A stretch of 8,322 nucleotides of DNA from Allobrachymonas sp. (GTDB lineage: Bacteria > Pseudomonadota > Gammaproteobacteria > Burkholderiales > Burkholderiaceae). The stretch spans positions 1 to 8,322 of the forward strand of contig JAUMXD010000065.1 of the NCBI GenBank assembly GCA_030529305.1, given 5' to 3'. Position numbers and translations under genes: made by a program. Shown in pieces: positions 1 to 6,558 of this stretch (its first letter is position 1; each line of letters begins with the position of its first letter). Below the pieces are notes generated by a model. The model was given only the letters and a program-made list of their open reading frames with translations, had not been told where the DNA came from and ran no database searches.

Positions 1-307
1 GAATGATCACCTTGCGCGCAATGGCGATGATGGCCACCGACAGCACCGTTTCGTAATGCGGCGGGCCTTGGGTGATGTAGGTTTTCATGATGGTTTCGAG
101 CAGCTCGATGCCAATCAGCACCAGCATGAACATGCCAAACACATCCAGCAGCAGGTTCACATCAAACAGCACATAGGGCGGCGTGATGATGTTCTGAATC
201 ACGAACCAGCCCAGGTCCAGCGTGCCCAGGATCAGCACGATCATCATCAGGCCCATCAGGATCTGGATCAGGGACTTTTCGAATTTCTTGAGCAAGTCGA
301 GCAGCAT
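1..307 (-). CDS. PsiE-like phosphate-starvation-inducible membrane protein, 3' part missing
   Basis: The gene enters at position 307 and runs off the left edge, so only the first 102 residues are visible. Translation gives a short charged N-terminus (MLLDLLKKFEK), a first hydrophobic helix at about residues 13-37, a second at about 47-70, the stretch YITQGPPHYETVLSVAIIAIARK at 77-99 with conserved-looking Gly-Pro-Pro, and the start of a third helix. This pattern resembles the PsiE family (phosphate-starvation-inducible E), small inner-membrane proteins of about 130-160 residues whose molecular function is not known. The start is chosen because the acidic/basic N-terminus follows it directly and a weak ACGGA lies about 7 bases upstream. 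The gene name is withheld because the family is broad and the C-terminus is absent. Family assignment is from remembered motifs. Confidence 0.75.
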   Translation of the reverse strand, partial: MLLDLLKKFEKSLIQILMGLMMIVLILGTLDLGWFVIQNIITPPYVLFDVNLLLDVFGMFMLVLIGIELLETIMKTYITQGPPHYETVLSVAIIAIARKVII

Positions 308-341
308 GATTTTTCCGTGTGGTTGGAAAGGATTGGCCTTG

Positions 342-366
342 CTTGGCTGCGCATGCCGCAGCCAAG
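342..366. repeat. Perfect 10-bp inverted repeat in the psiE-like gene's upstream region
   Basis: The arms CTTGGCTGCG (342-351) and CGCAGCCAAG (357-366) are perfect reverse complements around a 5-base spacer. The repeat lies 35 bases upstream of the PsiE-like start codon, so it would form a stable hairpin in that gene's leader if transcription starts further upstream. No T-run follows on either strand, which argues against an intrinsic terminator. It could be an operator, a leader hairpin or a transcript-end structure. Function is inference only. Confidence 0.55.
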
Positions 367-447
367 GCTGATAGTGTAAGAGAGGGTGGAGCATGCCTCC
401 TGCCCTTTACCGCCCTACGGTATACGGCAAAGCGTATGTTTGCAATG

Positions 448-482
448 GGTGTTTGGCGCTAGGAGTGCTTGCAGCAAACACC
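448..482. repeat. Perfect 8-bp inverted repeat with 19-base spacer
   Basis: GGTGTTTG (448-455) and CAAACACC (475-482) are perfect reverse complements. The repeat sits about 100 bases downstream of the M48 peptidase stop codon and about 140 bases upstream of the PsiE-like gene. There is no T-run beside it. It may be a 3' processing or stability element of the peptidase transcript, or a protein-binding site. The rest of the 273-base gap (308-580) shows no credible gene. Confidence 0.35.
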
Positions 483-580
483 GACCGATGAAATGAGCTC
501 AATTTACCACCCAACGCCGCATGCAGCTTGTGCTTCTGCCTTGCGTATTCCAAACGCCATCAACCTATCAGCACAGGTCT

Positions 581-1615
581 TTAAAACGGCAAGGCTTCAG
601 TTTCGGTACGTGCTTGCCCCGTACGCGGGTCGATGGATTGCAGGGCCAGCGGCGGCATCTCTCGGCCGTAGATGCGCGCAATGCGATCGCCCAGGGGCGG
701 ATGGCTATCGAGCCAGCCGCTGGCGCTGTGTTCGTCGATCAGCATCATGTGCGCGAAGATGCCGTGCCAGCCACTCAGCACCGTGTGGATGCCCGCCTCT
801 TGCTGCGCCAGCACCTTGCGCAATACGCCGCCCAGGCTGTTGCGGCTGCGCGTCCATTGCACGGCGCGCGCATCGGCCAACCATTCGCGTTCGCGCGAAA
901 CAGCGGCTTGCAGCAGGCGCCCGGCCATCCAACCGAGCCAGCCTACGCCCATGATGATGTGGCTGGGCAGCCAGATCAATGCACTCCAGAAAGGAAGACT
1001 GTCGGCCCGGCCCGACTGGCCCCAATCCAGCAGAGTCTTGCCGTAGTTGTGCAGCATTTCCAACCCTGCCACCATGCCCGCCAGTTGCATATTGATGCGC
1101 GTATCGCCCTCGTGCAAATGGCTCAGCTCATGCGCCACCAAACCCTGCAACTCTTCGCGCGTGAGCCAGTCCAGTGCGCCTTCGGTCACAACGATGACGG
1201 CATCGTCCTGCGTCCAGCCCGCAGCAAAGGCATTGATGGCCACCACGCGCGGCTGCACCATGATTTGTGGGCAAGGCATGGGGGCCAACAGCGCCATTTC
1301 CTGCACGATGTTTTGCAGCCGCTGCTCGGCAAAGGATGTGTCAGGGTGCAATTCGCGTGCGCCCAGTTGGCGTGCCACCCATTCGCCTGATTTGAGGCTG
1401 CTGCGCTCCAGCCACCAACCGCCCAGCACCATCAGCAAACCCACGCCCAGGGTGGCGGGCGTAAAGAATTGCGGCAGCGGCCAGTTCGTCAGCCAGAAGA
1501 TGGCACGCATGGCCGCATACAGGCCCAGCACGGTAGCTGCTGCGGCCAGCAAAAAGGCCACGATCAACTGGCGCGAACGGCTGCGCGCATCGGCCTGATG
1601 ATCGAAAAATTGCAT
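581..1615 (-). CDS. Membrane-anchored M48 family zinc metallopeptidase (HtpX-like)
   Basis: The protein has 344 residues. Hydrophobic segments at about 17-43 and 52-68 anchor it in the inner membrane, and a third hydrophobic stretch at about 211-232 follows the active site. The catalytic HExxH motif is HELSH at 162-166. The probable third zinc ligand is Glu244 in SREREWLADA (240-249), and the family's SHPPLGDRIARI motif is at 304-315. All hallmarks of an active M48 peptidase are therefore present. Relatives such as HtpX take part in membrane-protein quality control and stress responses; the substrate here is unknown. It lies 44 bases after lemA on the same strand, a common pairing. The start is forced, because an in-frame TGA stands four codons upstream of this ATG. 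No clear Shine-Dalgarno precedes it, so translation may depend on coupling to lemA. It is not called htpX because length and N-terminus differ from the enterobacterial protein (about 290 aa). Confidence 0.93.
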   Translation of the reverse strand: MQFFDHQADARSRSRQLIVAFLLAAAATVLGLYAAMRAIFWLTNWPLPQFFTPATLGVGLLMVLGGWWLERSSLKSGEWVARQLGARELHPDTSFAEQRLQNIVQEMALLAPMPCPQIMVQPRVVAINAFAAGWTQDDAVIVVTEGALDWLTREELQGLVAHELSHLHEGDTRINMQLAGMVAGLEMLHNYGKTLLDWGQSGRADSLPFWSALIWLPSHIIMGVGWLGWMAGRLLQAAVSREREWLADARAVQWTRSRNSLGGVLRKVLAQQEAGIHTVLSGWHGIFAHMMLIDEHSASGWLDSHPPLGDRIARIYGREMPPLALQSIDPRTGQARTETEALPF

Positions 1616-1659
1616 GGATGTTGATCAGAAAACATGGGGCGGTTGCGGCCAAGGCTGTT

Positions 1660-2253
1660 TCAGAACTGCACGCGCGGGGCCTGGCGCTCATTCTCGCTGA
1701 CAGTGGCCTGCAGCATGGCACCGGGCTGGAAGTTGCACAGCCGCGCAACAATCAGCGCCGGAAAAGCCTGCGCGGCGTTGTTGAATTCGAGCACAGCATC
1801 GTTGTACGCCTGGCGGGCAAAGCCCACGCGATTTTCGGTGCTGGTCAGCTCCTCGCTCAACTCGCGCATGCGGGCATCGGCCTTCAGCTCTGGGTAGGCT
1901 TCGGCCACGGCCAACAGGCGGCTCAAGCTGCCCATCAAGCCTTGTTCGGCCATGGCCAGAGCCGCCATGTTTTGTGCGTCTGCCGGTTGCTGGCGGGCGG
2001 CCTGCACAGCGTCTTGCGCCTGGTTGCGCGCCGCAATCACGGCCTGCAGGGTTTGCGCTTCGTGCTCCATGTAGCGCTTGGCCACTTCCACCAGGTTGGG
2101 CACCAAGTCGTGCCGACGTTTGAGCTGCACATCAATCTGCGCAAAGGCATTGCTGATGCGGTTGCGCAACTCAACCAAGCGGTTGTAAAAGTGCACGGCC
2201 ATTACCACCAGCAAAACGATCACGGCGACAAAAATCCAGAGCGTCGTATTCAT
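1660..2253 (-). CDS. lemA: LemA family protein
   Basis: The protein has 197 residues. A single N-terminal membrane helix (about 5-22) is followed by the family's signature stretch: YNRLVELRNR (23-32), then QIDVQLKRRHDLVPNLVE (39-56). Further conserved blocks are AEAYPELKA (117-125), ENRVGFARQAYND (140-152) and the closing FPALIVARL...VQF. Length and both ends agree with the family, so the gene is complete. LemA proteins are membrane-anchored helical bundles of unknown biochemical function. The tight linkage with the M48 peptidase downstream suggests the two act together at the membrane, possibly LemA presenting substrates or regulating the peptidase; that is inference. The start is supported by an AAGGGGA ribosome binding site about 6 bases upstream. 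Confidence 0.95.
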   Translation of the reverse strand: MNTTLWIFVAVIVLLVVMAVHFYNRLVELRNRISNAFAQIDVQLKRRHDLVPNLVEVAKRYMEHEAQTLQAVIAARNQAQDAVQAARQQPADAQNMAALAMAEQGLMGSLSRLLAVAEAYPELKADARMRELSEELTSTENRVGFARQAYNDAVLEFNNAAQAFPALIVARLCNFQPGAMLQATVSENERQAPRVQF

Positions 2254-2579
2254 GTCATCCCCTTGCGCAAGTATTGAGAAACAAAGCGATAAATTGTAAT
2301 TTCAAGTCTGGATACGGTTAGCCTCCGGCTGTCTGCCCAAATCCTCCATTCACGGCTTTTCAACAGTCTTGCTGCCAGAAATATGGTTCAAATGCAGCGC
2401 GCTTTTGCCCATGCACGTGCCGCATTGCAAGAGTGCATGGTTCACTCCTTATTTGCCAGTCAAGCTACTGTGGGCTGATTCGTACAATCGTCAAACGGTT
2501 TGGCACCCGTGCACACGCGCTTACGCATTGGTATTCTTTGCTGCCACAAGCCCCAAACATTCCACACCGAAAGCCCACC
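2254..2579. other. Divergent intergenic region between lemA and the aminotransferase gene
   Basis: These 326 bases hold no convincing gene. They are less GC-rich than the flanking genes and should contain promoters for both directions. A TACAAT at 2483-2488 (plus strand) is a possible -10 for the aminotransferase gene, and a TACAAT read on the minus strand (2293-2298) is a possible -10 for lemA. Neither has a good -35 at the usual distance, so both are weak. A perfect inverted repeat lies at 2409-2440 and is listed separately. The aminotransferase frame stays open back to 2433, but that stretch is Cys/His/Arg-rich and resembles no known N-terminus. Confidence 0.5.
2409..2440. promoter_or_regulatory. 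Candidate operator: perfect 8-bp inverted repeat with 16-base spacer
   Basis: CCATGCAC (2409-2416) and GTGCATGG (2433-2440) are perfect reverse complements. The left half overlaps a second palindrome, GCACGTGC (2413-2420), and the right half contains TGCA repeated with a 4-base gap. The site lies between two divergent genes, about 43 bases upstream of a possible -10 for the aminotransferase gene, where many regulators bind. No adjacent regulator gene is visible. Function is inferred from symmetry and position only. Confidence 0.35.
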
Positions 2580-3776
2580 ATGCTGCCCTTTGCTCAACGC
2601 CTGCAAAACGTCGAAACATCGGCCATTCGCGAACTGTTCAAACTGCTGGGGCAGCCCGGCATCATCAGCTTTGCGGGCGGTTTTCCAGACCCCGCCCTGT
2701 TTGACGTGGAAGGCTTTGAAGCCGCCACGCAAACGGCACTGGCCACCTGGCCGCGCGAGGCCCTGCAATACGGCGCGACCGAAGGCTTTGTGCCACTCAA
2801 AGAACAAATCAGCGCCTTGTATGCGGCCAAGGGCAGGGCTTTGCCCACCGATCAATTCATTGTCACCACCGGCAGCCAGCAGGCGCTGGATTTGATCGGC
2901 AAATGCATGGTCTCGCCTGGCGACAAGGTGATTGTGGAGGCGCCCACCTTTCTGGCCGCCATCCAGTGCTTTCGGCTGTATGGCGCGCAAACGATTTCGG
3001 CCCCCACCGATGCGCACGGCGTGCTGCCCGATCAGCTGGAAGCACTGATCGCCACGCACCGCCCCAAGCTGATCTACCTGATCCCCACTTTTGCCAACCC
3101 CAGCGGCGCCACGCTCACGCTGGAGCGGCGCAAGCGCATTCTGGAACTGGCCGCCCAATACCAAACCCTGGTGGTGGAAGACGACCCCTACGGCGAGCTG
3201 TACTTTCACGCCGCGCCGCCGCCGAGCCTGCTAGCGCTGGCCCCGCAAGTACCCGGCAGCATCGATTACCTCGCGCATTGCGGCAGCCTGAGCAAAACCC
3301 TGTCACCCGGCCTGCGCCTGGGCTGGCTGGCCGCGCCCCCTGCCCTGCTGGCCCAGGCCACCATGTGCAAACAGTTCAGCGATGCCAACACCAGCACGCT
3401 GGCGCAAGCCACAGCAGCGGCCTACCTTCAATCAGGCCGCCTGCCCGCTGCGCTGGACAAGGTGCGCAGCACTTACGCCGCCCGCGCGCGCCAGATGGCA
3501 ATGAGCCTGCACAGCGAGCTGGGCGAAGCGGTGGCTTTTACCGCACCGCAAGGCGGCATGTTCTTTTGGGTGCGCTTGACCGGCGCCCAAGGCCACCCAC
3601 GCGACGCTGCCGCCTACGCCCAGGCCGCTATCCGCCAGGGCGTGGCCTTTGTGCCGGGCGCGGCGTTTTTTGCCGAGCAACCCGATGCCTCTTTCTTGCG
3701 CATGAGCTTTGCCACGGCCAATGAAGAGCGCATTGCCGAAGGCATTGCCCGCATGGCGCGTGCCTTGCAAGAGTAG
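2580..3776 (+). CDS. PLP-dependent aminotransferase, fold type I (2-aminoadipate/aromatic aminotransferase-like)
   Basis: The protein has 398 residues from this start. It opens with SAIRELFKLLGQPGIISFAGG (14-33), matching the usual N-terminus of the LysN/MocR-domain-like aminotransferases. Cofactor-site residues are visible: Asn173 in FANPSG (171-176), Asp201 and Tyr204 in EDDPYGELYF (200-209), the Schiff-base lysine Lys239 in GSLSKT (235-240), and Arg374 in FLRMSF (372-377), which should bind the substrate carboxylate. All are intact, so the enzyme is probably active. It transfers an amino group between an amino acid and a 2-oxo acid in the cytoplasm. The substrate (2-aminoadipate, aromatic or branched-chain amino acids, or others) cannot be told from sequence. 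There is no N-terminal DNA-binding domain, so it is not a MocR regulator. The frame is open upstream to 2433, but 2580 is chosen on homology; the ribosome binding site there is weak (GAAAG). It is the only plus-strand gene here and appears monocistronic. Confidence 0.93.
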   Translation: MLPFAQRLQNVETSAIRELFKLLGQPGIISFAGGFPDPALFDVEGFEAATQTALATWPREALQYGATEGFVPLKEQISALYAAKGRALPTDQFIVTTGSQQALDLIGKCMVSPGDKVIVEAPTFLAAIQCFRLYGAQTISAPTDAHGVLPDQLEALIATHRPKLIYLIPTFANPSGATLTLERRKRILELAAQYQTLVVEDDPYGELYFHAAPPPSLLALAPQVPGSIDYLAHCGSLSKTLSPGLRLGWLAAPPALLAQATMCKQFSDANTSTLAQATAAAYLQSGRLPAALDKVRSTYAARARQMAMSLHSELGEAVAFTAPQGGMFFWVRLTGAQGHPRDAAAYAQAAIRQGVAFVPGAAFFAEQPDASFLRMSFATANEERIAEGIARMARALQE

Positions 3777-3984
3777 TCGGCCTCTTCAGCCCGCCCGGCC
3801 CATCTGTGCAGTGCCAAGTGCGGAACGCGCGGCACGCAAGCATCACGGTTATGGGCAGGCGGCCGTCTCACCTGCCGCGCACCTTGTTCGGTACAGCGAT
3901 CAATGCCTGATCCATTCGCTGCCCTTTCTCGCCTGGTCCTTTTGCACAGCCGGCTTGCCATTCCGGTTCAAGCACGGCCCATAA

Positions 3985-4012
3985 AAAACGCCTTCCAATC
4001 GGAAGGCGTTTT
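3985..4012 (-). terminator. Intrinsic terminator of the metNIQ operon, possibly bidirectional
   Basis: CGCCTTCC (3989-3996) pairs perfectly with GGAAGGCG (4001-4008) around the 4-base loop AATC. The flanking A-run (3983-3988) and T-run (4009-4012) extend the stem by four A-T pairs. Read on the minus strand the hairpin is followed by six Ts, a good rho-independent terminator 22 bases after the metQ stop. On the plus strand it is followed by four Ts and could also stop transcripts of the aminotransferase gene, which ends about 210 bases away. The stretch 3777-3982 between them shows no gene. Confidence 0.85.
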
Positions 4013-4034
4013 GCTGGATGGTCAGCTGAGCTGA

Positions 4035-4970
4035 TTACTGTGCAGCAGAAGCCGCGGATGCCGCTTGCGGCGCGGTGCCGGCAGCTTGCTCGCCCCAGGA
4101 AGCGGGGTATTTGTAGCCGGCAAAACGCTGCTTGGCATAGGCCTTGAAGGCGTCGGAGTTGTAAGCCTCGTTCACATCCTTGAGCCATTGGCTGTCTTTG
4201 TCGGCGGTTTTCACGGCCGACCAGTTCACATAGGCAAAGCTCGGCTCCTGAAACAGGGTTTCGGTCAGCTTCATGCCGCTGCTCATGGCGTAGTTGCCAT
4301 TCACCACGGCAAAGTCCACATCAGCGCGGCTGCGCGGCAGCTGGGCCGCTTCCAGTTCGACGATCTTGATGTTTTTCAGGTTCTCGGCGATGTCGTTTTT
4401 GGAGGCTGTGAGCGGATTCACGCCATCCTTCAGCTTGATCCAGCCCAGCTCATCAAGCATGACCAGCGCACGGGCGAAGTTGGAAGGATCGTTGGGCGCA
4501 GAAACGGTGCTGCCGTCTTTGACCTCATCCAGCGATTTCAGCTTGCCGGGGTACAGGCCCAGGGGTGCTGTCGGCACTTGAAACGACTCAACAATGTCCA
4601 ATTTGTGCTCGGCCTTGAAATTGTCCAGATACGGCTTGTGCTGGAAGACGTTGATATCCAGCTCGCCCTCGGCCAGCGCCAGATTGGGACGCACGTAGTC
4701 AGTGAACTCCAGCAGCTTGACGGTATAGCCTTTTTTCTCGAGTTCGGGCTTGATCTGCTCTTTGACCATGTCGCCAAAATCGCCTACCGTGGTGCCGAAA
4801 ACGATTTCTTTTTTCTCGGTGCTCGCAGCAGCGGCACTGCTGGCCGAAGCAGTATCAGCCGCAGCCGATGCCGCAGCGGGTGCAGCATTTTGCTGCCCGC
4901 CGCCGCAGGCCGCCAGCGTCAAGGCCAGCGTACCGGCAGAAAAGAATTTGAACAAAGCAGATTCTTGCAT
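4035..4970 (-). CDS. metQ: Methionine ABC transporter substrate-binding lipoprotein (NlpA family)
   Basis: The protein has 311 residues. A lipoprotein signal peptide ends in the lipobox LAAC with Cys22, so the mature protein should be lipid-anchored on the periplasmic side of the inner membrane. An Ala/Ser-rich linker (about 27-52) leads into the NlpA-type binding domain, which starts with EIVFGTTVGDFGD (55-67). Conserved family blocks include LAEGELDINVFQHKPYLDNF (99-118), APNDPSNFARAL (158-169), and VVNGNYA (222-228), whose Asn is of the kind that contacts methionine in characterised members. It delivers L- and possibly D-methionine to MetNI. The last 16 residues or so form a second Ala-rich tail that is not part of the usual fold. 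The start is supported by GAGGAG about 9 bases upstream. It is the last gene of the operon, 79 bases after metI. Another NlpA-family ligand cannot be excluded. Confidence 0.94.
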   Translation of the reverse strand: MQESALFKFFSAGTLALTLAACGGGQQNAAPAAASAAADTASASSAAAASTEKKEIVFGTTVGDFGDMVKEQIKPELEKKGYTVKLLEFTDYVRPNLALAEGELDINVFQHKPYLDNFKAEHKLDIVESFQVPTAPLGLYPGKLKSLDEVKDGSTVSAPNDPSNFARALVMLDELGWIKLKDGVNPLTASKNDIAENLKNIKIVELEAAQLPRSRADVDFAVVNGNYAMSSGMKLTETLFQEPSFAYVNWSAVKTADKDSQWLKDVNEAYNSDAFKAYAKQRFAGYKYPASWGEQAAGTAPQAASAASAAQ

Positions 4971-5049
4971 GAATCAACACTCCTCAAGGATGGATGAAAA
5001 AGCCGCCTGATTGATGGCTCATTGATTGTCAGACGGTGCACGAAAAAAC
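4971..5049 (-). promoter_or_regulatory. metI-metQ spacer with weak hairpin and metQ ribosome binding site
   Basis: On the minus strand this 79-base spacer contains a small imperfect hairpin, AGCC pairing with GGCT across 11 bases and followed by five Ts, and then the good metQ ribosome binding site GAGGAG. The hairpin is too weak to call a terminator. It might protect the metQ end of the message from decay, since binding proteins are usually made in excess over their permease. No internal promoter is evident. Confidence 0.25.
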
Positions 5050-5727
5050 TTATCGCTTATCCAGTTTGTGGGCAATCAAAGTCCCCACGCTTTGAATCAG
5101 CACCACCAGCAGCACCAGCATCGCCACGATGAAGACGATGATTTCCGTCTGGTAGCGGTAGTAGCCGTAGCGAATGGCCAGGTCACCCAAGCCGCCGCCG
5201 CCAATCATGCCGGCCGCCGCGCTGTAAGACAGCAGGCCAATGGCCAGCACGGTGATGCTCGAAACCATGCCCGCGCGCGCTTCGTTGAGCAGCACTTTGC
5301 GCACGATGGTGAATGGCGTAGCGCCCATGCTGCTGGCGGCTTCGATCACGCCGCGCGGCACTTCACGCAGGTTTTGCTCCACCAAACGGGCGAAATAGAA
5401 CAGGCCCGACACGCTCAACACCAGCGAAGCGGCCACTGGGCCGATGGTGCTGCCCACAATGGCGCGGGTTGCGGGAATCATCGCGATCATCAAGATCACG
5501 AAAGGGAAAGCGCGCATGAGGTTGACCAGGTTGTCCAGCACCAGGTTCACGGGCCGGTTGTAGTGCAGTTGGCGGTTGGCCGTCACGAACAGCAGCACGC
5601 CCAGCACGGTGCCGAACAAGGTGGCAAAGGTGGTGGACAGGCCCACCATGATGAAGGTCTCCCACAGCGCCTGAACGATCTCGCCGCGCATGGCCACGAT
5701 GGTTTGAAGGGCAGAAGCAGTCAGCAT
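5050..5727 (-). CDS. metI: Methionine ABC transporter permease
   Basis: From this start the protein has 225 residues, close to the usual 217 or so for MetI. It is strongly hydrophobic with about five membrane helices (roughly 21-48, 60-85, 91-113, 150-172 and 193-216). The cytoplasmic coupling (EAA) loop is EAASSMGATPFTIVRKVLLN at 129-148, with the conserved Gly that docks onto the ATPase, and the MetI-like block AAGMIGGGGLGDLAIRYGY lies at about 171-189. Two copies form the channel with a MetN dimer. The frame is open 15 codons further upstream, but that extension lies inside metN, whereas ATG at 5727 has an excellent AGGAGG about 7 bases upstream. Only one base separates it from the metN stop codon, so translation is probably coupled. 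Confidence 0.95.
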   Translation of the reverse strand: MLTASALQTIVAMRGEIVQALWETFIMVGLSTTFATLFGTVLGVLLFVTANRQLHYNRPVNLVLDNLVNLMRAFPFVILMIAMIPATRAIVGSTIGPVAASLVLSVSGLFYFARLVEQNLREVPRGVIEAASSMGATPFTIVRKVLLNEARAGMVSSITVLAIGLLSYSAAAGMIGGGGLGDLAIRYGYYRYQTEIIVFIVAMLVLLVVLIQSVGTLIAHKLDKR

Positions 5728-5728
5728 C

Positions 5729-6466
5729 TCAATCCTCCTGCACCAGTTCGCGCCCGATTTCGGATTGCGCATGGATCTGGTTGTTCACCACCGGCACCAC
5801 TTCGAGCAACTGGCCGTGGTGCAGCAGCGCGGTGCGGTCGCACAGGCGGCGAATCACGCTCATTTCATGCGTCACGATCACGATGGTGACGTTGAAACGC
5901 TGGTTGATCTCTTCCAGGCACTGCAAGACGCTGCGCGTGGTGGCAGGGTCAAGCGCCGAGGTGGGCTCGTCCGCCAGAATCACCTGCGGGTTGGAGGCCA
6001 GCGCCCGGGCAATGCCCACGCGCTGCTTTTGCCCGCCCGAAAGCTGCGCGGGGTAATGCGCACTGCGATTGGCCAGGCCCACAATTTCCAGGCATTCGGC
6101 CACCCGCTGATGGATTTTTTCGCGCGACCAGCCGGCAATCTCAAGCGGAAAGGCCACGTTGTCGGCCACGCTGCGGTTGCTGAGCAGATTGAACTGCTGA
6201 AACACCATGCCGATGTTTTGCCGTGCCTGGCGCAGTTGGGCGGCGCTCAAGGCGGTCAACTCCTGCCCGGCAACCGTGACCGTGCCGCCGTCAGGCCGCT
6301 CCAGCAGATTGATCAGGCGCAGCAGGGTGGATTTGCCCGCGCCCGAATAGCCCATCAGGCCAAAGATTTCGCCCGCTTCAATCTGCAGCGAGGTAGGCTC
6401 CACGGCGGTGAACCACGTTTTGTCGCGGTGCTGATAGCGTTTGGAAACCTTGTCCAGAGTAATCAT
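5729..6466 (-). CDS. metN: Methionine ABC transporter ATP-binding protein, short form without NIL domain
   Basis: From this start the protein has 245 residues. All ABC ATPase motifs are intact: Walker A GYSGAGKST (39-47), Q-loop Gln90, signature LSGGQ (142-146), Walker B VILADEP (162-168) with Glu167, D-loop SALD (170-173), and switch His200. The GYSGAGKST form is typical of MetN. It energises methionine import with MetI and MetQ. Classical MetN has about 340 residues because of a C-terminal NIL (ferredoxin-like) domain that binds methionine and inhibits transport. Here the chain stops at GRELVQED, and metI begins one base later, so that domain is absent. The frame is open 28 codons upstream to 6550, but that stretch contains the leader hairpin and lacks family similarity. 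ATG at 6466 begins the standard MITLDKVSKRY and has GGAA about 8 bases upstream. Confidence 0.94.
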   Translation of the reverse strand: MITLDKVSKRYQHRDKTWFTAVEPTSLQIEAGEIFGLMGYSGAGKSTLLRLINLLERPDGGTVTVAGQELTALSAAQLRQARQNIGMVFQQFNLLSNRSVADNVAFPLEIAGWSREKIHQRVAECLEIVGLANRSAHYPAQLSGGQKQRVGIARALASNPQVILADEPTSALDPATTRSVLQCLEEINQRFNVTIVIVTHEMSVIRRLCDRTALLHHGQLLEVVPVVNNQIHAQSEIGRELVQED

Positions 6467-6483
6467 GCGTGTTCCAGAAACAA

Positions 6484-6516
6484 CAAAGCCCGATGTGGGC
6501 GACACAGCGGGCTTTG
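6484..6516 (-). promoter_or_regulatory. Strong hairpin in the metN 5' leader (possible attenuator)
   Basis: CAAAGCCCG (6484-6492) pairs perfectly with CGGGCTTTG (6508-6516). Inside, TGTG (6494-6497) pairs with CACA (6503-6506), leaving one mismatch and a 5-base loop, so the stem has 13 pairs. On the minus strand it is followed by TTGTTTCT and then the metN ribosome binding site, with the start codon 17 bases after the hairpin. It could be an intrinsic terminator for read-through from the DUF3579 gene, an attenuator or expression platform for metNIQ, or a stem masking translation. The T-run is interrupted, so termination may be partial. I do not recognise a known SAM or SAH riboswitch core in front of it. 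Confidence 0.5.
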
Positions 6517-6558
6517 CAGATGGAATGGCTGCCTGCTGGGGCAACCACACGCTTTAGC

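Noticed and set aside
56..379. 107-codon plus-strand frame rich in His and Gln at the left edge
   Set aside because: It is the antisense of the PsiE-like membrane protein, which is open to the window edge and shows a coherent helix pattern.
521..1390. Open frame of 289 codons on the plus strand, opposite the M48 peptidase gene
   Set aside because: Antisense shadow; the minus-strand product has HELSH, the third zinc ligand and the SHPPL motif.
2460..3209. 249-codon minus-strand frame opposite the aminotransferase gene
   Set aside because: Shadow of a gene with complete PLP-binding motifs; no family similarity of its own.
4065..4997. Long open frame of 310 codons on the plus strand, opposite metQ
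   Set aside because: It is an exact shadow of metQ, which has clear family motifs and a signal peptide. The plus-strand product has no recognisable domain, and long antisense frames are common in GC-rich DNA.
5026..5889. Open frame of 287 codons on the plus strand, rich in His and Gln, opposite metI
   Set aside because: His/Gln-rich composition is what antisense reading of a membrane protein gives. metI on the other strand has the EAA loop and a strong ribosome binding site.
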